From contig WNYE01000055.1 in the NCBI GenBank assembly GCA_021396245.1, forward strand, positions 124,001 through 188,000: 64,000 nt of DNA, written 5' to 3'. The notes under the pieces are model-generated. The model was not told where the DNA came from. It searched no databases and was given only the letters and a program-made list of their open reading frames with translations. Below, in pieces: positions 33,706-46,300 of this stretch (the first letter of the stretch is position 1; each line of letters opens with the position of its first letter). Both the position numbers and the translations under genes were made by a program. Origin of the DNA: Sporothrix humicola. Taxonomy: Eukaryota; Ascomycota; Sordariomycetes; Ophiostomatales; Ophiostomataceae.

Positions 33706-35513
33706 CTAGTGTGCGTAATTGCCATATGGCAAAGACCCGCTGTAGCCCGAGCCCGTGTTCTGCCTCTTGACGGGCCTTTGATGCGGTTCTTCGTCTTCGT
33801 CGTCGCTCAGCGTCAGGTCAATGACCTCGTGCGTGCGCTTGTTGTTGGAGTTGAGTCCGCCGCTGGGAGTGGCGGTGCTCCGGTTCGGCGTCGCCGTCGT
33901 GTCGCGGCTGTTGATGAGCGTGGCATTGCTGCTGGAGAAGTCGTTACCGCCGTTGCTGTTACCATTGCTGCCGTCGCCATTGCTGTAGCCGTTGCTCTTG
34001 CGCGGGACGGGCGTAGACAATATCTCAAACTCGTCGTCGAGCAGCGTCGCGTTAACGACAGACCCTCGTGGTGGCGTGGATGCGCCGGCACCGGCACCAC
34101 CTCTAGTGTTGCCGCCGCCGCCGCCGCCGCCCGCTTTCTCAGTGTGCCATTCGCCGTCCGGCTCAATGGTGACCTGGTCGAGATCGCTCGACGTGTTTTC
34201 CAAAATGTCCTTGACGTACTCGTCGACGGCCAGCGAGTCGTAGGGCGCCGAGTTGCTGCACACAGGGCACAGCCACTGCGGCCCCTGTTCTTGCAGCTGG
34301 AGGTACGAGGTGGCGTCGAAGCACTGGATGTGTTTGCACGTCGTGGCGCGCACTGGTAATGACAGGCGCATGTATGTGAGCGGGCACTTGAGGGAGAGCA
34401 CGGTCGATGTGGCCACGATATCCGGGTCTTGTGCTTGTTTTGTGAGTTCGCGGACGACCGACGCCTTTGTGATGCGGCTCCGCTTCTCTATCCTTGATGC
34501 CAGGGTTGACGCAGAGAATGTCTTGCAGATATAGAGGGCAAGGTAGAAGCGCTGGGTGTTCATCATCAGTAAATGTGTTCAAACACGGTAAAACGGTATA
34601 TCAACAGCGCAGCTGTACACACCTTGTTCGTCAGAGCATAGGTAAACTCTAGACGGTTCTCGTAAACGGCCGGCTTCAGACGCAGCAGGTCCGTAATGTC
34701 CACAGGCCGCGTCGACCCTGGCTTGTTCTTGAGGCCCCGCAGGTTGGCCTTGACCTCACCTCCGTTGACCTTGATCTCACACTGGTATGGAAAGGCCACG
34801 TCTTGCACGCCGTAGTTGTTTGCTGCGCAGAAGATCATGACGCGCATCGTAGGGTCGTTGAGGCAGCGCTGGAGGTCGGGGTATTGGGACGCGCGGATCG
34901 CGATTGTGATGCTATTGCGATGTTGTGCCATTGCTACATACGTCAGTACGAGATTTCTCATATGCCTCGAATGTCCTCCCGTGACATACCCTCGCATTGT
35001 CGGACGTCTCCTAATGGCGTCTCGATCTCATAGAATGGACTCGGCTTAAACTGCAAGCCCTGATGCGAATAGACGTTGTGTCCGAGGCCGTTTGCTGCTG
35101 CGCCATTGCCGTTGGTGTTGTAGGGTGAGGACATGCCCGGCTGGCCGTGGGCGTTGTAGGATGGTGAGGAAGGTATAGAAGAGGAGCCGCCCAGATAGGG
35201 CGCTCGGTAGTTGGCCGGAAGCGTGCCATTTGTGACTTGCATGATACTATTCCGGATATTGTTGTAGTTTCGCTGGTTCGGGTCGTGGACGGAGGCATCG
35301 ATATCTGTGGGGCGGCCGGAGCATTAACAAAAGGAACTCCAAGATGGACGTAAAGAGTGCAAGGAACCTACAGTTGATGATCCGCTTGTGGAGGTCGGCC
35401 TTGTTGCCCGACTTTATTAGGTTGTTGGCCTGGCAAATACTGATCAGGTCTCGATTCTTAAGGCCCTGGATGATGGCCACCAGCCTGTTGACCTCCTCCT
35501 TTTGGGCCGCCAT
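33706..35513 (-). CDS. PIAS/Siz-type SUMO E3 ligase
   Basis: Nuclear ligase that helps Ubc9 attach SUMO. Exons 35513-35372, 35304-34990, 34933-34623 and 34551-33706 encode 537 residues. Residues 1-47 form a SAP DNA-binding domain (LKNRDLISICQANNLIKSGN). A Ser/Gly/Asn-rich linker follows, then the PINIT domain ending in GSTRPVDITDLLRLKP and the YENRLEFTYALTNKRFYLALYI strand pair. The SP-RING (MIZ) finger spans about 311-360, with Cys312, Cys328, His330, Cys333, Cys351 and Cys354 (motifs CKHIQCFD and WLCPVC). Near the C-terminus VIDLTLSDDEDEE (from residue 499) is a classic SUMO-interacting motif with an acidic tail. Architecture matches yeast Siz1/Siz2 and S. pombe Pli1. The frame is conserved across all junctions. 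Confidence 0.93.
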
Positions 35514-36572
35514 CTTTGCAAAGGATATGGAGGGTGTGGCGTCGTGTTTAAGAGGGTAAGAGAGTTTGGGACTGTCGTGAACAACCGGGCGCAAAAGTCG
35601 AGTGGAAAGGCAAGTGAAGAGTCACAGCCTCAGCCTAATCGAGGTGAATAGAAAGTGAGGCTCTAGCAGCAGTCGATTCGATGCAGCTCACTGTTGAGGC
35701 TGTATTAGGCTGGAAAGAGGCCTTTTCAGGCCCAGGTGGTGGGCCTTCCTGCCTAGAAATGTTCCGGTATCGTCAATTCACGGATGCGGTCGATCGTGAC
35801 GTGACGAGACAGTCACTTTGTGCGGGCTTGGCGGATCGAAGAGGAACGTCAATGTCGAGGATAAAAGAGTCGTAAGGCTGCACTCGCTATTGATGAGATG
35901 AAAGAGTTCGAGGTGGCGAGGGCGTTGGCGGAAAAAAGAGGCGTGAAAAGAGTCGCAGCCTCGCGTGACAAACGCGGCATAAGATGCTCCAATGTAAAAT
36001 ACTAAGGCTCTTTGCTTCGCTTAAGAGAGGGATGATACCGAAGCAAGTATGCAAAAAGGTGAGCGGATTATCGATGGGCACACGGGGTTTGTGGGCGTGT
36101 CACAAGAGTGCCCGACGGTGCAGCGTTGTTTGGTTGGGAGAGTGCAAAAGTGCAAAACTGTCGACCAGTTTCTCTCGTCGTCCTCGTCGTCGAAGTCGCC
36201 CGTTCTTCGCCCCGTCTGTGCCGACATTTTTCGGACGTTTCGCTTAGGCGCCTTCTGGGGGCAAGGGCGCCCCTAGGGTCTCTCTGTCCTAGGCCAGCCT
36301 GCCTACCAAACGCCCAAAGGCAGAGGCAGAGGTAGAGAGAGGCAGGGGCGTTAATGAAGGCGGTGAAGAACGGCGAAATGGTAAGCAAAGCGTGGCGGGC
36401 GCAGAAGGCGCTTAGAGCCAGCGGCCCAATTGATAGTGCCAAAAAACCGGCAGAAAAAAAGTTGATAGTGAAAAAAAAACTAAGAAAATCGATAAAGAAA
36501 AGCCCAAGACGAAGAGAATACACTGGACATCCAACGCTTCACTCCCACAACAACCACACACCCACATACACA
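35514..36572. other. Divergent promoter region
   Basis: Lies between the starts of the SUMO ligase gene and the small basic protein gene. The sequence just before 36573 is A/C-rich (caacaaccacacacccacatacaca), a typical leader. Nothing else is identified. Confidence 0.5.
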
Positions 36573-37063
36573 ATGGCCAAGAGCGCGCGCGCGAGTTCGC
36601 GCAAGAACAATAACCAGAAGCTCAAGAAGAATGTCTTCGGCCCCGTCGAGTCGGCTCGGACAGAGCGTCTGAACGCCAAGTTGATGGAGCTGGTGGCCCA
36701 GCAGGTGCCGGTCAAGGAAGCCAAGGAGGACCTGAATGCCATGGAAGATGGTAAGTTTCGATGGAGCATTTTAAAGAAAGAATACAAAAGGAGAAACTAA
36801 CAAATTACAGCCGAGGAGCCCACACCGAGCGACCAGCTGAAGGAGGAAGCCTGTAAGTGCCCATGCGGGGAGAAGAAACAACAAAAGACGAGGACAGTAC
36901 CGAAATACTAACAAGAAAAGCAGCTGCTATGGAGGTCGACTCGGGATCCGCGCTCAAGAAGACTGTCGGCAAGAAGCGTGTCGAGAAGCGGAGGTCGGCC
37001 AAGAAGGGCTCTATCGTGTTCGCCAAATACAAGGACCGGACCTCGTCGAAGAGACGCAAGTGA
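36573..37063 (+). CDS. Small basic nucleolar-type protein (DUF2423 / Ybl028c-like)
   Basis: Exons 36573-36750, 36811-36852 and 36921-37063 encode 120 residues. The N-terminus MAKSARASSRKNNNQKLKKNVFGPVESAR is the DUF2423 signature, and the C-terminus is a Lys/Arg-rich tail (KKRVEKRRSAKKGSIVFAKYKDRTSSKRRK in two parts). Yeast Ybl028c is nucleolar and associated with pre-60S particles, so a ribosome-biogenesis role is inferred. The middle is acidic (EEPTPSDQLKEEA). The second acceptor is a tandem aagcag: use of either AG keeps the frame and changes the product by one Ala (S-A-A-M against S-A-M). Confidence 0.85.
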
Positions 37064-38179
37064 ACGGTTTATAGATACGGAGACAACTACACGGCGAGCG
37101 AAGGACTATGATATACACGCATATACGGACAGAAACTAGGCCCTGTCCATACCTTAAGACGAGGCTTTCATGGCTCTTGGAGACCGGTTACAATGGCCGG
37201 CTTTGGTTTATTATTTGGGGATCTTTTTTTCAGCACTTATTCTGACGGTCACTTTGGCCGAGTCTGAGGCAACAAACGTGCCTCGAGACACAAAAGCGAT
37301 AGACTCTTGAGTTGCAAAAATTTGACGACTTTCATGACCTTAACAACAAGGACCATATTTTGCGCTTGTGTGCCCTATTTCACTGTCTAAAAATATTCAT
37401 AGATTGTCAGTTTGCTATTGAGAATGCTCGGCCAAATAAGAAAGTCGTTATAGCAAAACAAGACGTTCGCATTGTTCGGAGATCGGATGGACTGGAATCT
37501 ATTTGAGATTCGGCGGCCAAACCGGGGCGGCGTCGGGATATTGACCGTCTTAAAGTGATACGTAAAAACGTGGGGCTAAAATGGAGAGACTTGGTGAACT
37601 TGCGCCGTCTGACGTCTTGGGCGTAATACGAGACTGCGCCTGCCTTGAGTGTTCTTTTGTATTTTTCTTTTTTAGACTTATCTCAGTTAAATGTGAACTC
37701 TGTCATTGAGTTTTATGGATTGTAGAATGCTTGGTTGGTCCTGCCGTTTTAAACGTATCGCCCACACCGCTGTACAGCTGTCCCGAACAGGCAGGCCCTG
37801 CAACCCCTAAAACCAAAACAACGCGCACGCCCGTTCTCTGTTTCAACCTGTCTTGCGTTGCGCCCGTTTTGTCCTCAGGACTGTAACCAAAGATAAGTAT
37901 TCAAGCTTATTCTCAATCGACCTCCAGCCTTCTATTTTTTTTACTATATCGATTTATTTCTCAATTGGCGGCCAGAAATCATTTCCTTGGCAACATCACA
38001 CGGAAAGAGCGACCACTGTCTGCTAGGTTGCTCCTGCCTAAACCAATTAGTGTAGTGTATCTCACAGCTCTACCTCACCTCTCATTTCACTCCTTCCGTC
38101 ATCGAAACTTCCATCTCAACACATCCCTCACCATACCTTTCAGACCTCCAATTCATACGTCACTGGAGCTCAATTCACA
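37064..38179. other. Intergenic
   Basis: 3' region of the small basic protein gene and promoter of the methyltransferase-like gene. No further gene, RNA or repeat is seen. Confidence 0.5.
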
Positions 38180-39218
38180 ATGGCGCCTCTCATCCCACGC
38201 ATGCATGTCTTTGAGATTGACGACCAGCCATGGTAAGCTCCGTTACGCCTTCTCTACCTCACACCTTGGAGCTCCCAGCTAACAAGCCCCCCACAGGTTC
38301 CCAGCTTGGTTTCGTGGCCGTATCCAGGCTGCTTTGACCCGCGCCTGGATCATGAAGGTCCCTATTCTCCAGAGTGCCTCGCCAGCCTCGTTGGTTGCTG
38401 ATGTTCTGCGGCGAGAAGTACTGGAGAAGAACGGCCAACAGTCTTCTTCTTCATCGACGTCATCATCTACATCCCCCTGGATCATGATTGACTTTTGTGC
38501 CGGTGGCGGCGGACCAACTCCCAGCATTGAGCGCATCCTCAACAGCAGCCAGAGCTCGTCCCAGACAGCGCCGACACAATTTGTCCTCACGGACCTGCAC
38601 CCGCACGTCGAGGAGTGGGCCGCCGCCGCCGCCGCCAGCCCGCACGTCCGCTATGCAGCCCAGCCGGTGGATGCCAGCGCCGCCGACCCCAAAGCCATTC
38701 TCAACGAGGCCTTTGGCGCCAAGTCGCCGACAAAGTCGTCCCCGTCCGCCGCCGACGGCGCCCGCGTCTGCCGTCTCTTTAGCCTCGCCTTCCACCACTT
38801 TGACGACCCCCTCGCCCGCGACATTCTCAAAAATACCGTCGAGACCAGCGACGGCTTCGGCATCTTTGAGCTGCAGGATCGGTCCTTGAGCGCCTTTGTC
38901 ACCACGCTCATCTTTGGCCTCGGTATCATGCTGACCGCGCCCTACTATGCCTGGCGCTGGCGGTCGCCCATGACACTGGTATTCACGTACCTTATCCCCA
39001 TCCTGCCGTTCGTGCTCGTCTTTGACGGCTGGATGTCGATGCTGCGGACGCGGACGCCCGACGAGGTGGAGGCGCTGCTGCGGACGTGCGGAGCGACGAC
39101 GGCTGACACGGACAAGTGGGAGCTGCGGAGCGGCGAGGTGCGGCACCTGTGGCCATGCGGGTACATGAGGTGGATTGTGTGCACGAAGAAGGGGTCGGCA
39201 GCCAGCAAGGCTACATAA
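38180..39218 (+). CDS. Methyltransferase-like membrane protein, function unknown
   Basis: Exons 38180-38232 and 38297-39218 encode 324 residues (MAPLIPRMHVFEIDDQPW, then FPAWFRGRIQAALTRAW). A glycine-rich motif MIDFCAGGGG (81-90) preceded by beta-strand residues, an FVLTDLHPH strand (113-121) and LAFHHFDD (181-188) match motifs I, II and IV of Rossmann-fold class I methyltransferases, so SAM binding is plausible. Two hydrophobic segments (about 218-235 and 243-262, FVTTLIFGLGIMLTAPYY and LVFTYLIPILPFVLVF) follow, with a small C-terminal tail. Two low-complexity inserts (Ser-rich at about 65-78, Ala-rich at 126-131) sit in loops. Similar proteins are annotated as hypothetical in many ascomycetes; substrate unknown. 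Confidence 0.75.
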
Positions 39219-39973
39219 TGGAGGACGTCAACGTGCATGGTTTATGCTGGCTGGCCGGTTAGGTTCACAGTATGTCACTTTAGCAACAAAAGAGAAGCGA
39301 CTTGTGCAGCCCTATTTCATATACTTATAACTGTTTTCAGGGCGTTTGGTGTTTTCTTTTCTTTTCTTTTTTTCTTCTTAAACAAAAATAATACATAAAT
39401 TAGAGTTTATTTCTAGAGACTTGTGACATTTCTTGCTTTATGTTATTTAAACCCAAAAAACATGCATAATCGTTGAATAAATCAACATTTATAAAATAAA
39501 TAAATAGCATCGTTTACTAACACTGTAACACTCTCTGGCAAGAAGCAATCGACCAAACAAGTTATGAATCACAGCGAGGAAGGAACCAGTTCAGAGAAAA
39601 AAAAAGTTGGCGGAGCCCGCTTTGTACTATATAAAAAAGTATATGTATCTGTAAAAACCACTTTCAATGATTCAGGACGACAAATAAAACCGAACTTCTT
39701 CTTTGCGTCTTTGCACACTGCACAGCAAAAAAGGAAGCTGTCGTCTCATATTTCCCGGGTTGGTTATTTTGATCTTTCCACCGCGGCGCACTGTAATGCA
39801 GTACAAAAAAGGACAAGCAAATAAGAAAAGAGACAGAAAAAGCAAAAAGCATTTTATACCCAAGAATCCAGAACAAAGGAAAAAGAGAGAGAGAAAAGGG
39901 AAAAAAGGAAAAGAACAAGGCGTAAACGTCGTACACAGAGTCAACAAGGCGAAGAACCATCCAAGACTTGTAC
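39219..39973. other. AT-rich intergenic stretch between convergent genes
   Basis: Both neighbouring genes end here. The centre (39340-39520) is very AT-rich, fitting 3' UTRs and polyadenylation regions. No gene is seen. Confidence 0.55.
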
Positions 39974-42900
39974 TTAGTCGAGGGTGGGGCCGGCCTTGAC
40001 GACATCGGGAGTGGCCTCGTCCGAGTACTTCTTGAAGTTCTCGATGAAGAGACCGCCCAGCTTGCGCACCTCGGTGTTGAACGAATCGGCACCGGCGGTC
40101 CAGGCAGCCTTGGGGTTGAGCAGCTCCGAGGGGACGTTGGGGCACGACTTGGGGACCTGCAGGTTGAAGACGTCGTAGTTCTCGTACTCGACGTTGGCGA
40201 GCTCGCCCGAGTGGATGGCGTCGAGGATGGCGCGGGTGTACTTGAGCGGGCAACGCTTGCCGCCCTGGGCGAAACCGGCACCGACCCAGCCGGTGTTGAG
40301 CAGCCAGGCGTTGGCCTTGTGCTGCTCGATCTTGTCGGCAAGCATCTGGGCGTAGCGCATGGGGTGCAGGGCCAGGAAGGGCTGGGCGAAGCACGAGGAG
40401 AAGGTGGCCTGGGGCTCGGTGACGCCGTCCTCGGTACCGGCCATCTTGGAGGTGTAACCAGAGATGAAGTGGAACATGGTCTGGGCGCTGTCGAGCTTGG
40501 AGATGGGGGGCAGGACACCGCGGGCGTCGCAAGTGAGGAGGATGATGTTTTTGGGGGCCGAGTTGGACAGGCAGGGAATCTTGGCGTTGGCAATGTACTC
40601 GATGGGGTACGCGCAACGGGTGTTCTCGGTCAGGGTGGCATCGTCGTAGTCGACGGTGCGAGTCTCGGGGTCGAAAACGACGTTCTCCAGGACGGAACCG
40701 AAGCGGATGGCGCCGAAAATATCCGGCTCCTTCTCGGCGGACAGGCCAATGCACTTGGCGTAGCAACCACCCTCAATGTTGAAGACACCCTTGTCGGACC
40801 AGCAGTGCTCGTCGTCACCGATCAGGGCACGGTTGGGGTCGGCAGACAGAGTGGTCTTGCCAGTGCCGGACAGACCGAAGAAGAGAGTGACATCGCCGTT
40901 CTTGCCCTCGTTGGCAGACGAGTGTAGGGTCAGGACGTTGTGCTTGATGGGCATCTCGTAGAAGAGGACGGTGAAGACACCCTTCTTCATCTCACCGGCG
41001 TACTCGGTACCCAGGATGACCATCTCCTTCTCGGCAAAGTTAATGGCGACTGAGGTGCCAGAGGTCATACCCTCGGTGTAGCGGTTGGCGGGGAAAGAGC
41101 CAGCGTTGTAGATGGTGTAGTCGGGCTGGAAGTGCTCCAGCTCCTCCGGGGGTGGGCGGATCAGCATGTTGCGCATGAATAGGGCGTGGTAGGCGCGCGC
41201 GCAGACGACGCGGACCTTGATCCGGTAGCGCTCATCCCAGCCTGCGTAGCCATCGATGACGTACAGACGGCTGCGGGTGTTCAGGTAGTCGATAGCACGC
41301 TCACGGTTGATCTTCCAGACCTGGAGAGTGGAAAAAGCCGAGGTTAGCAAAATGTTCGACAAAATTTCAATTGCAGCTTTTGAATGGCATGCGTGAAAAT
41401 CATGAAAATCATGGGATAAAGTGGTGATGTCGCGTGGTCGCGTGATGAAGTGCAGAAAATCACGTGGAAGACATGTGGAATTGGGTATTTTGGGGATTGT
41501 GAAGGAAGGGACGAAACAGAATGCTGGGATTGGTCAAATGGGTCCAGATTGCCCGAAAGGGCAAGAGGGGACAAACGAGCCAATGGGCCAGCGTCACTAG
41601 CTCGGTTGTTGTCGGCGGGCGGGGCAAGCACGAAAAGCACGAAAACCCAACGCCTGGACTTGGCCCGAGGATGCATCATGACGCCAGTGACCGGGGTAGT
41701 GGGGAAAGGAAGGGAATTGTCGGAAGAAGCGATTCGATTGCAGGCGATTGCCCACGATTGCAAGCAAGAAGAAAGCAACAATTTACAAGAAAAAGTTGCC
41801 TTTTTCGGCTGCTATTGCGACGGGTGTCTCAATCCGAGAAATGAGAGAAGTGAGAAAAGTGCAGAAAGTGCAATTGCGGTCGCCAATGAGGAAAGCGCGA
41901 TTCGCCCTGACAAACAGCGAAAAGACGAAAAAACGAAAAGACAAGAGCAAGCTTCCGCGGTTTGTTGCCACGGGAGCTGAAAGCTGAGCTCGTCGTTTGT
42001 CTATTCCTGTTGCCATGTGATCGTGGGCGAATTCCCGAATTCCACTTGGAAAGCCTGGCCTAGACCTGAGCTGTGGCACAGAATTGACCCAAATGACCCA
42101 AAGACCCAAAAAAAGAATTTGGGAGTTGAGAGTTGGGAATTTGGAGTGGATTCGTTTCTGGCTGGAGCTGCGGCTGATAGGACGGCAATCGTCGGATGGG
42201 GCGAAAGAGGCTCGAGGTCGTGTGATAGGACGTGACAAGACGATGTCATTCGTAGCCGAAAAGGGAAGAAGCGCCAATGCAGGGGGGAAAAGACGTAAAG
42301 ACGAAAACGAAAAGACGGGCAAAGGGCGAAAGAGGGGAGAATTTGGGAAATGGCAAGCAAAAAAAAAAAAAAAAAAAAAGCAACACAATTAAAATGCCAG
42401 AAGCACAAATTATGAAGCTCGTGGGAAAGACTGTGGAAAGCTCAATTGCAAAAGCTGCGATTGGGTGTGACTTACATCAGGGGTCATGGGCTTGTTGACA
42501 GGGCCCCACCAGATGTCGTTTTCTGATGATGGCTCCTTGACGATGCGCTTGTCTGAGGGAGAACGGCCGGTCTTCTTGCCAGAGTAGGCAGTCAGAGCAC
42601 CGGTGGACGAGATACCGGAACCCGGCTCGTAGACCAGAGCATCTTCGTAGAGGGCGGGAACTGAGGGGTGGGGGATCTGGAGAGGTTGTTAGAATAGGCG
42701 AGACTTGGGTTGATAGCTTTTTATGACAAAAAAACATACAATGGCGACACGGTCGTAGTCGATGTGAGCCTGCTCGTGGAGCTGCTCCTCGATCTCAGTG
42801 TGCTGCTCCGGGTGAGGACTGTTGGAAGCTAGTTAGCAAGCTGTTTATGATGCAGACCTTGACGATCAAGCTGATATAGAAGTAAAACGAGGGCAAACTT

Positions 42901-43177
42901 ACGCGACACCGCTGGGGTGGAGGTTTGTCTTGTTGACTGTAGTGGTGACCACTGTTGGAGAAGGTTAGAAGCTGAGTCGACGACGAGGACATGTAGATAG
43001 ACAGGTAGATGGACAGCAAGGTAGATGTGAGGGAGACATGACAGCTCCAAAGGAGTGCCATGATCATCACGTACTTTTTTCCTGGAAGTTGGGGGGATTG
43101 CGGGAGAGAATCTTGGAGTGAGGGCCTTTGACTTTGGGGTCAATGTAGGGAGAAGCGGTGCGTTGAACGGGGTCCAT
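39974..43177 (-). CDS. Phosphoenolpyruvate carboxykinase (ATP)
   Basis: Cytosolic enzyme turning oxaloacetate and ATP into PEP, the committed step of gluconeogenesis. Five exons (43177-43075, 42951-42903, 42818-42740, 42676-42476, 41320-39974) encode 592 residues. Early residues VTTTVNKTNLHPSGVA and ALTAYSGKKTGRSPSDKR are typical, as is NDIWWGPVNKPM. The last exon holds VWKINRERAIDYLNTRSRLYV, RIKVRVVCARAYHALFM and the kinase-1 loop FFGLSGTGKTTLSADPN (GLSGTGKT at 293-300) with LIGDDEHCWS. It is about 40 residues longer than yeast Pck1, mostly at the N-terminus. Intron 4 is 1155 bp, far longer than all other introns here. A TATATATA run lies only about 5 bp upstream of the ATG, so the true leader may start elsewhere. 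Confidence 0.96.
41321..42475 (-). other. Long intron 4 of the PEP carboxykinase gene
   Basis: 1155 bp with a GTAAGT donor at 42475 and a CTCTCCAG acceptor at 41321. Other introns in the window are about 50-290 bp. It includes a 21-nt A run on the plus strand and GA-rich DNA. I see no open frame in it that looks coding. Confidence 0.8.
42359..42379 (+). repeat. 21-nt poly(A) tract inside the PEPCK intron
   Basis: Twenty-one consecutive A on the plus strand; read as poly(U) in the PEPCK transcript, about 100 nt downstream of the donor. Confidence 0.85.
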
Positions 43178-43381
43178 GGTTGATATATATAACAGAGCTT
43201 CCTTTCAGAGAACACACACGGAATTCGTGGAGAAGCAAACAATACGGGAGCGGCGAGATAAGTTCGGGTCGGCTAACAACAGTTTCCTGTGTTTTCTGTT
43301 TTCGTTCTTCGGCAACTGGGTTTCGAAGGGGTGGGTAACGGGACAGGGAGGTGGAGGTGGAGGTGGAGGAGGAAGGCGGTA

Positions 43382-43396
43382 GGGGGGGGGGGGGGG
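43382..43396 (+). repeat. 15-nt poly(G) run preceded by a GGTGGA repeat
   Basis: A GGTGGA-type array (43350-43372) is followed by 15 consecutive G, about 200 bp upstream of the PEPCK start. G-rich DNA of this kind can form quadruplexes; that is inference. Confidence 0.75.
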
Positions 43397-46300
43397 TCTC
43401 TAAAAGAAAAAAGAAGAAAGATATGTGATGGAGACCATGGATTTGATCTAAGAGTCTAAGGGGCCGTAGCGGGAGGCTCTTGACTGCTTAGGGCGTAGCG
43501 AGGGAAGGCGAAAAGACGAAAAGGCGTTGATAGGCAACAAGAGGGGGGCGGGGAGAAAGCACGAGCACACGCGCAAAGGCAGTTTCGAGCTCTGGAGAAG
43601 ACGAGAGAACGAGGCAACAGGGCAGGAAAAGCACAGCAGCGTCGTATCTTAGTGCCGTGTTAGTGGCAGGGATGGCTTCGAAAAGAAGAGAAAGAAAAAG
43701 GACGGAATGTCGAAAGGATGGAGAACCTTGCAGGAAAGCAGACAAGAGTGGAGAGTTTGGGGAGTGGGAGGAGAAGAGAAGCAAGAAGCTTAGGAGATTT
43801 GAAAATGGAGATGGTTTTTATTCACAAGCTGCAGGAAGTAGCAGGCAGAAAGGGATGCAGTTAGGGCAGGAAGGTAGTGATGATGGCACAAAGAGGGCAG
43901 CAGCGGATGAGGCTGTTGGTGGCTCTTGCAATTGTAATGTTTTTTGATGATTTAAAGGGCTTGACTTGTTGGATTGTGTTCAAGTTGGCGAGGAAAGAGC
44001 AATCGTTGTGGGCAAAGAACTGGAGCTTAGTCCGGCTTTATACTAACCTGGACTGAGGCTTGACTAACGACACGCCCCTTTGGTCCGCACCTTCCCATTG
44101 TCGAAGCACACGTTGTTTTCCTGCTTTTTGTGACTCCCGCCCATGCGAAGATCCGTTCGTACTTGCCTTGCCTGCAAAGGTACTTGGCGAGCTTGGTACC
44201 CTTTTCTCACCATGACACACCTAAAGAAAGAACCCAGCTACTGAAAAGCTGGGGTCAGTCTAACCCAGGGAGGAACAACCCGGGGGGCGACTAACAAGAG
44301 CACGAATACTTTTCGGAGCAATACGGCCTCTCTCTACATTGTGAGTCCTCCCAAATGCTCACCTAAACGCTGCCAAAGCCCACGAAGGCCACCAAAATGC
44401 AGCCAAAAACGTGTCTGAACAATAAAAGGGCACGATAATGATGCGGAACAACAACAGTCAAGAACGACACAGCGTAAACATTTAATCCACAATTTTACAG
44501 CTGCGGCACCGTAGACCGCCGTAGAGCGGCGTAAAACACCGTACTTTGGGAAGTTTATTGAGCCGGGTCCCCCTATTTACCCGTTGCCCCCCGGATTCCA
44601 GGTCTCGGTACGGACTACGGCGAGGACGACGCGGCTGCGTGTTTTCACGATGCCCTTCCGCTGTTGCACCATTTGGAGAAAAGTACTTGCCGGGTTTGAG
44701 GAAGATAATACGGTTTTTTTCTTGTAAAGTATAGTTTGAGCACTCTGATGCAGCTTCAGTATGAGCAAGAAAGGAAACAAAAACAGAAGGAAAGACCAGA
44801 GAAAAAATTGAAGGGTTTCGGGCAGACGCGGCTTTGAGGATCGTGGTACGAAGTACATCGTGAGTTGTGTTAGTGGCAGTTGGTACTTGCAAATTACGTG
44901 TTAAACCGGGGCAAAAACTTATACAGTCAGCGATCGACAGGGAAACAATGACATCGCCTGGCGTTGTCTTGGTACAAAGATACATACAAAGCACGACAGC
45001 CTTGTGAAATACGAACGTGGTAATTGGCATAGTAACAGTCGAGACAGTCCAATACGACCAAATTGTTGGCTGTTGCTACGACATTGAGTCTTGGGAGTTT
45101 CTTGGGGTCTATTTTTGATATCGTCATGGAGGGGCGGGTGGCCGAGGGGCAAATGGGCAAAGACGAGAGGCAATGAGGCAATGCGAAGAACAGATATGAA
45201 GCAAAAGAAACGTCGAAAAGAAAGTAAACGAATACTGTCGTCAATCGTGGTTTCTTGGCCACAGGCCACTTCCCCCGGTGTGCTTTTGATGTCACGTCCA
45301 GCCTTGGTTCAGCAAATCAGAGTTCGCCAAGACGAGTTCTTGAAATTCTGGCATGCTTGTGATCGCCACTCGATGTCTGCAGAGTCTGCAAGAATTTTGT
45401 AAATTGGATTTCTGCACCATGATGCTATCTACGCAATGGAGGAAGAGAAATGTGAGATCCTGTCCCTGGCTACTCCGTAGAGAGGAAGGTCGTAAAACTC
45501 GATGCTGTTTCCATCAAAGCTCTTTGCACCTGACGTTGACAGTCCCGGTATTCCACACTGGTGAACGAATTGACGACACCCCCCTTCGAATTGGAGAAAG
45601 AAAGTGAGGGGAGAAGGGGGGCGTGTACACAAGAACAACGGACGCTCAGCCTTGGGTGGTTTAGGGGGTTTAGGTGTGACTTTAGTATTGGCTCGGCAAA
45701 GGTACGGGCGAGAGGGGTGTTTTGTTGGCTATTTTGGGGGGCGCCCGTGACCTGTGACTTACTGAAGTCATACCGGGGGTCCAGGCCCTGATAGGCCCTG
45801 GCAGCTCAGAGCCACTGGGGTCAATTGGGCCGTTGGACACCAGCCAGCAGAAAAAGGATAACCAATTCCCCGTGCTGTGATTTGCACGTATTTTTGTCGT
45901 GCTTTTTGTCGTTTTTTGTTTTTCTACACGTTTTTCGTTGTTGTCGGTCGTTTTTCTGGACGCCAAGCTGGGGTCAAAGATGACTTTCCGGGCTGTGCAG
46001 AAAGACAACATATTTTACAAGGAGGGATTGCCCGAGATGAAAGATAGGGACAACTCGGGGATACGCAGAAAGCTTCATGTTGGAGGGAATAAAAACAGAT
46101 CACACAATGTGTACTCCAGGCACCGGAGGACATACGGAGCGCATACGGAGCACACGCGGAAGCGGTACAGAGATAGGACTCGACGTGAACCGCCAATGAA
46201 TGCCAATGGTTGTGCAACCCCATATCGGGGCACATGCACCTGTCAACAATGCGTGCAGCTGCCACAACGGCTGAGTATGTTGTCGTCTTGGCGAATTTCG

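Noticed and set aside
44482..45030. ATG-started 182-codon frame on the minus strand
   Set aside because: No recognisable domain and average base composition like the surrounding non-coding DNA. It could still be a fast-evolving gene; transcript data would decide.
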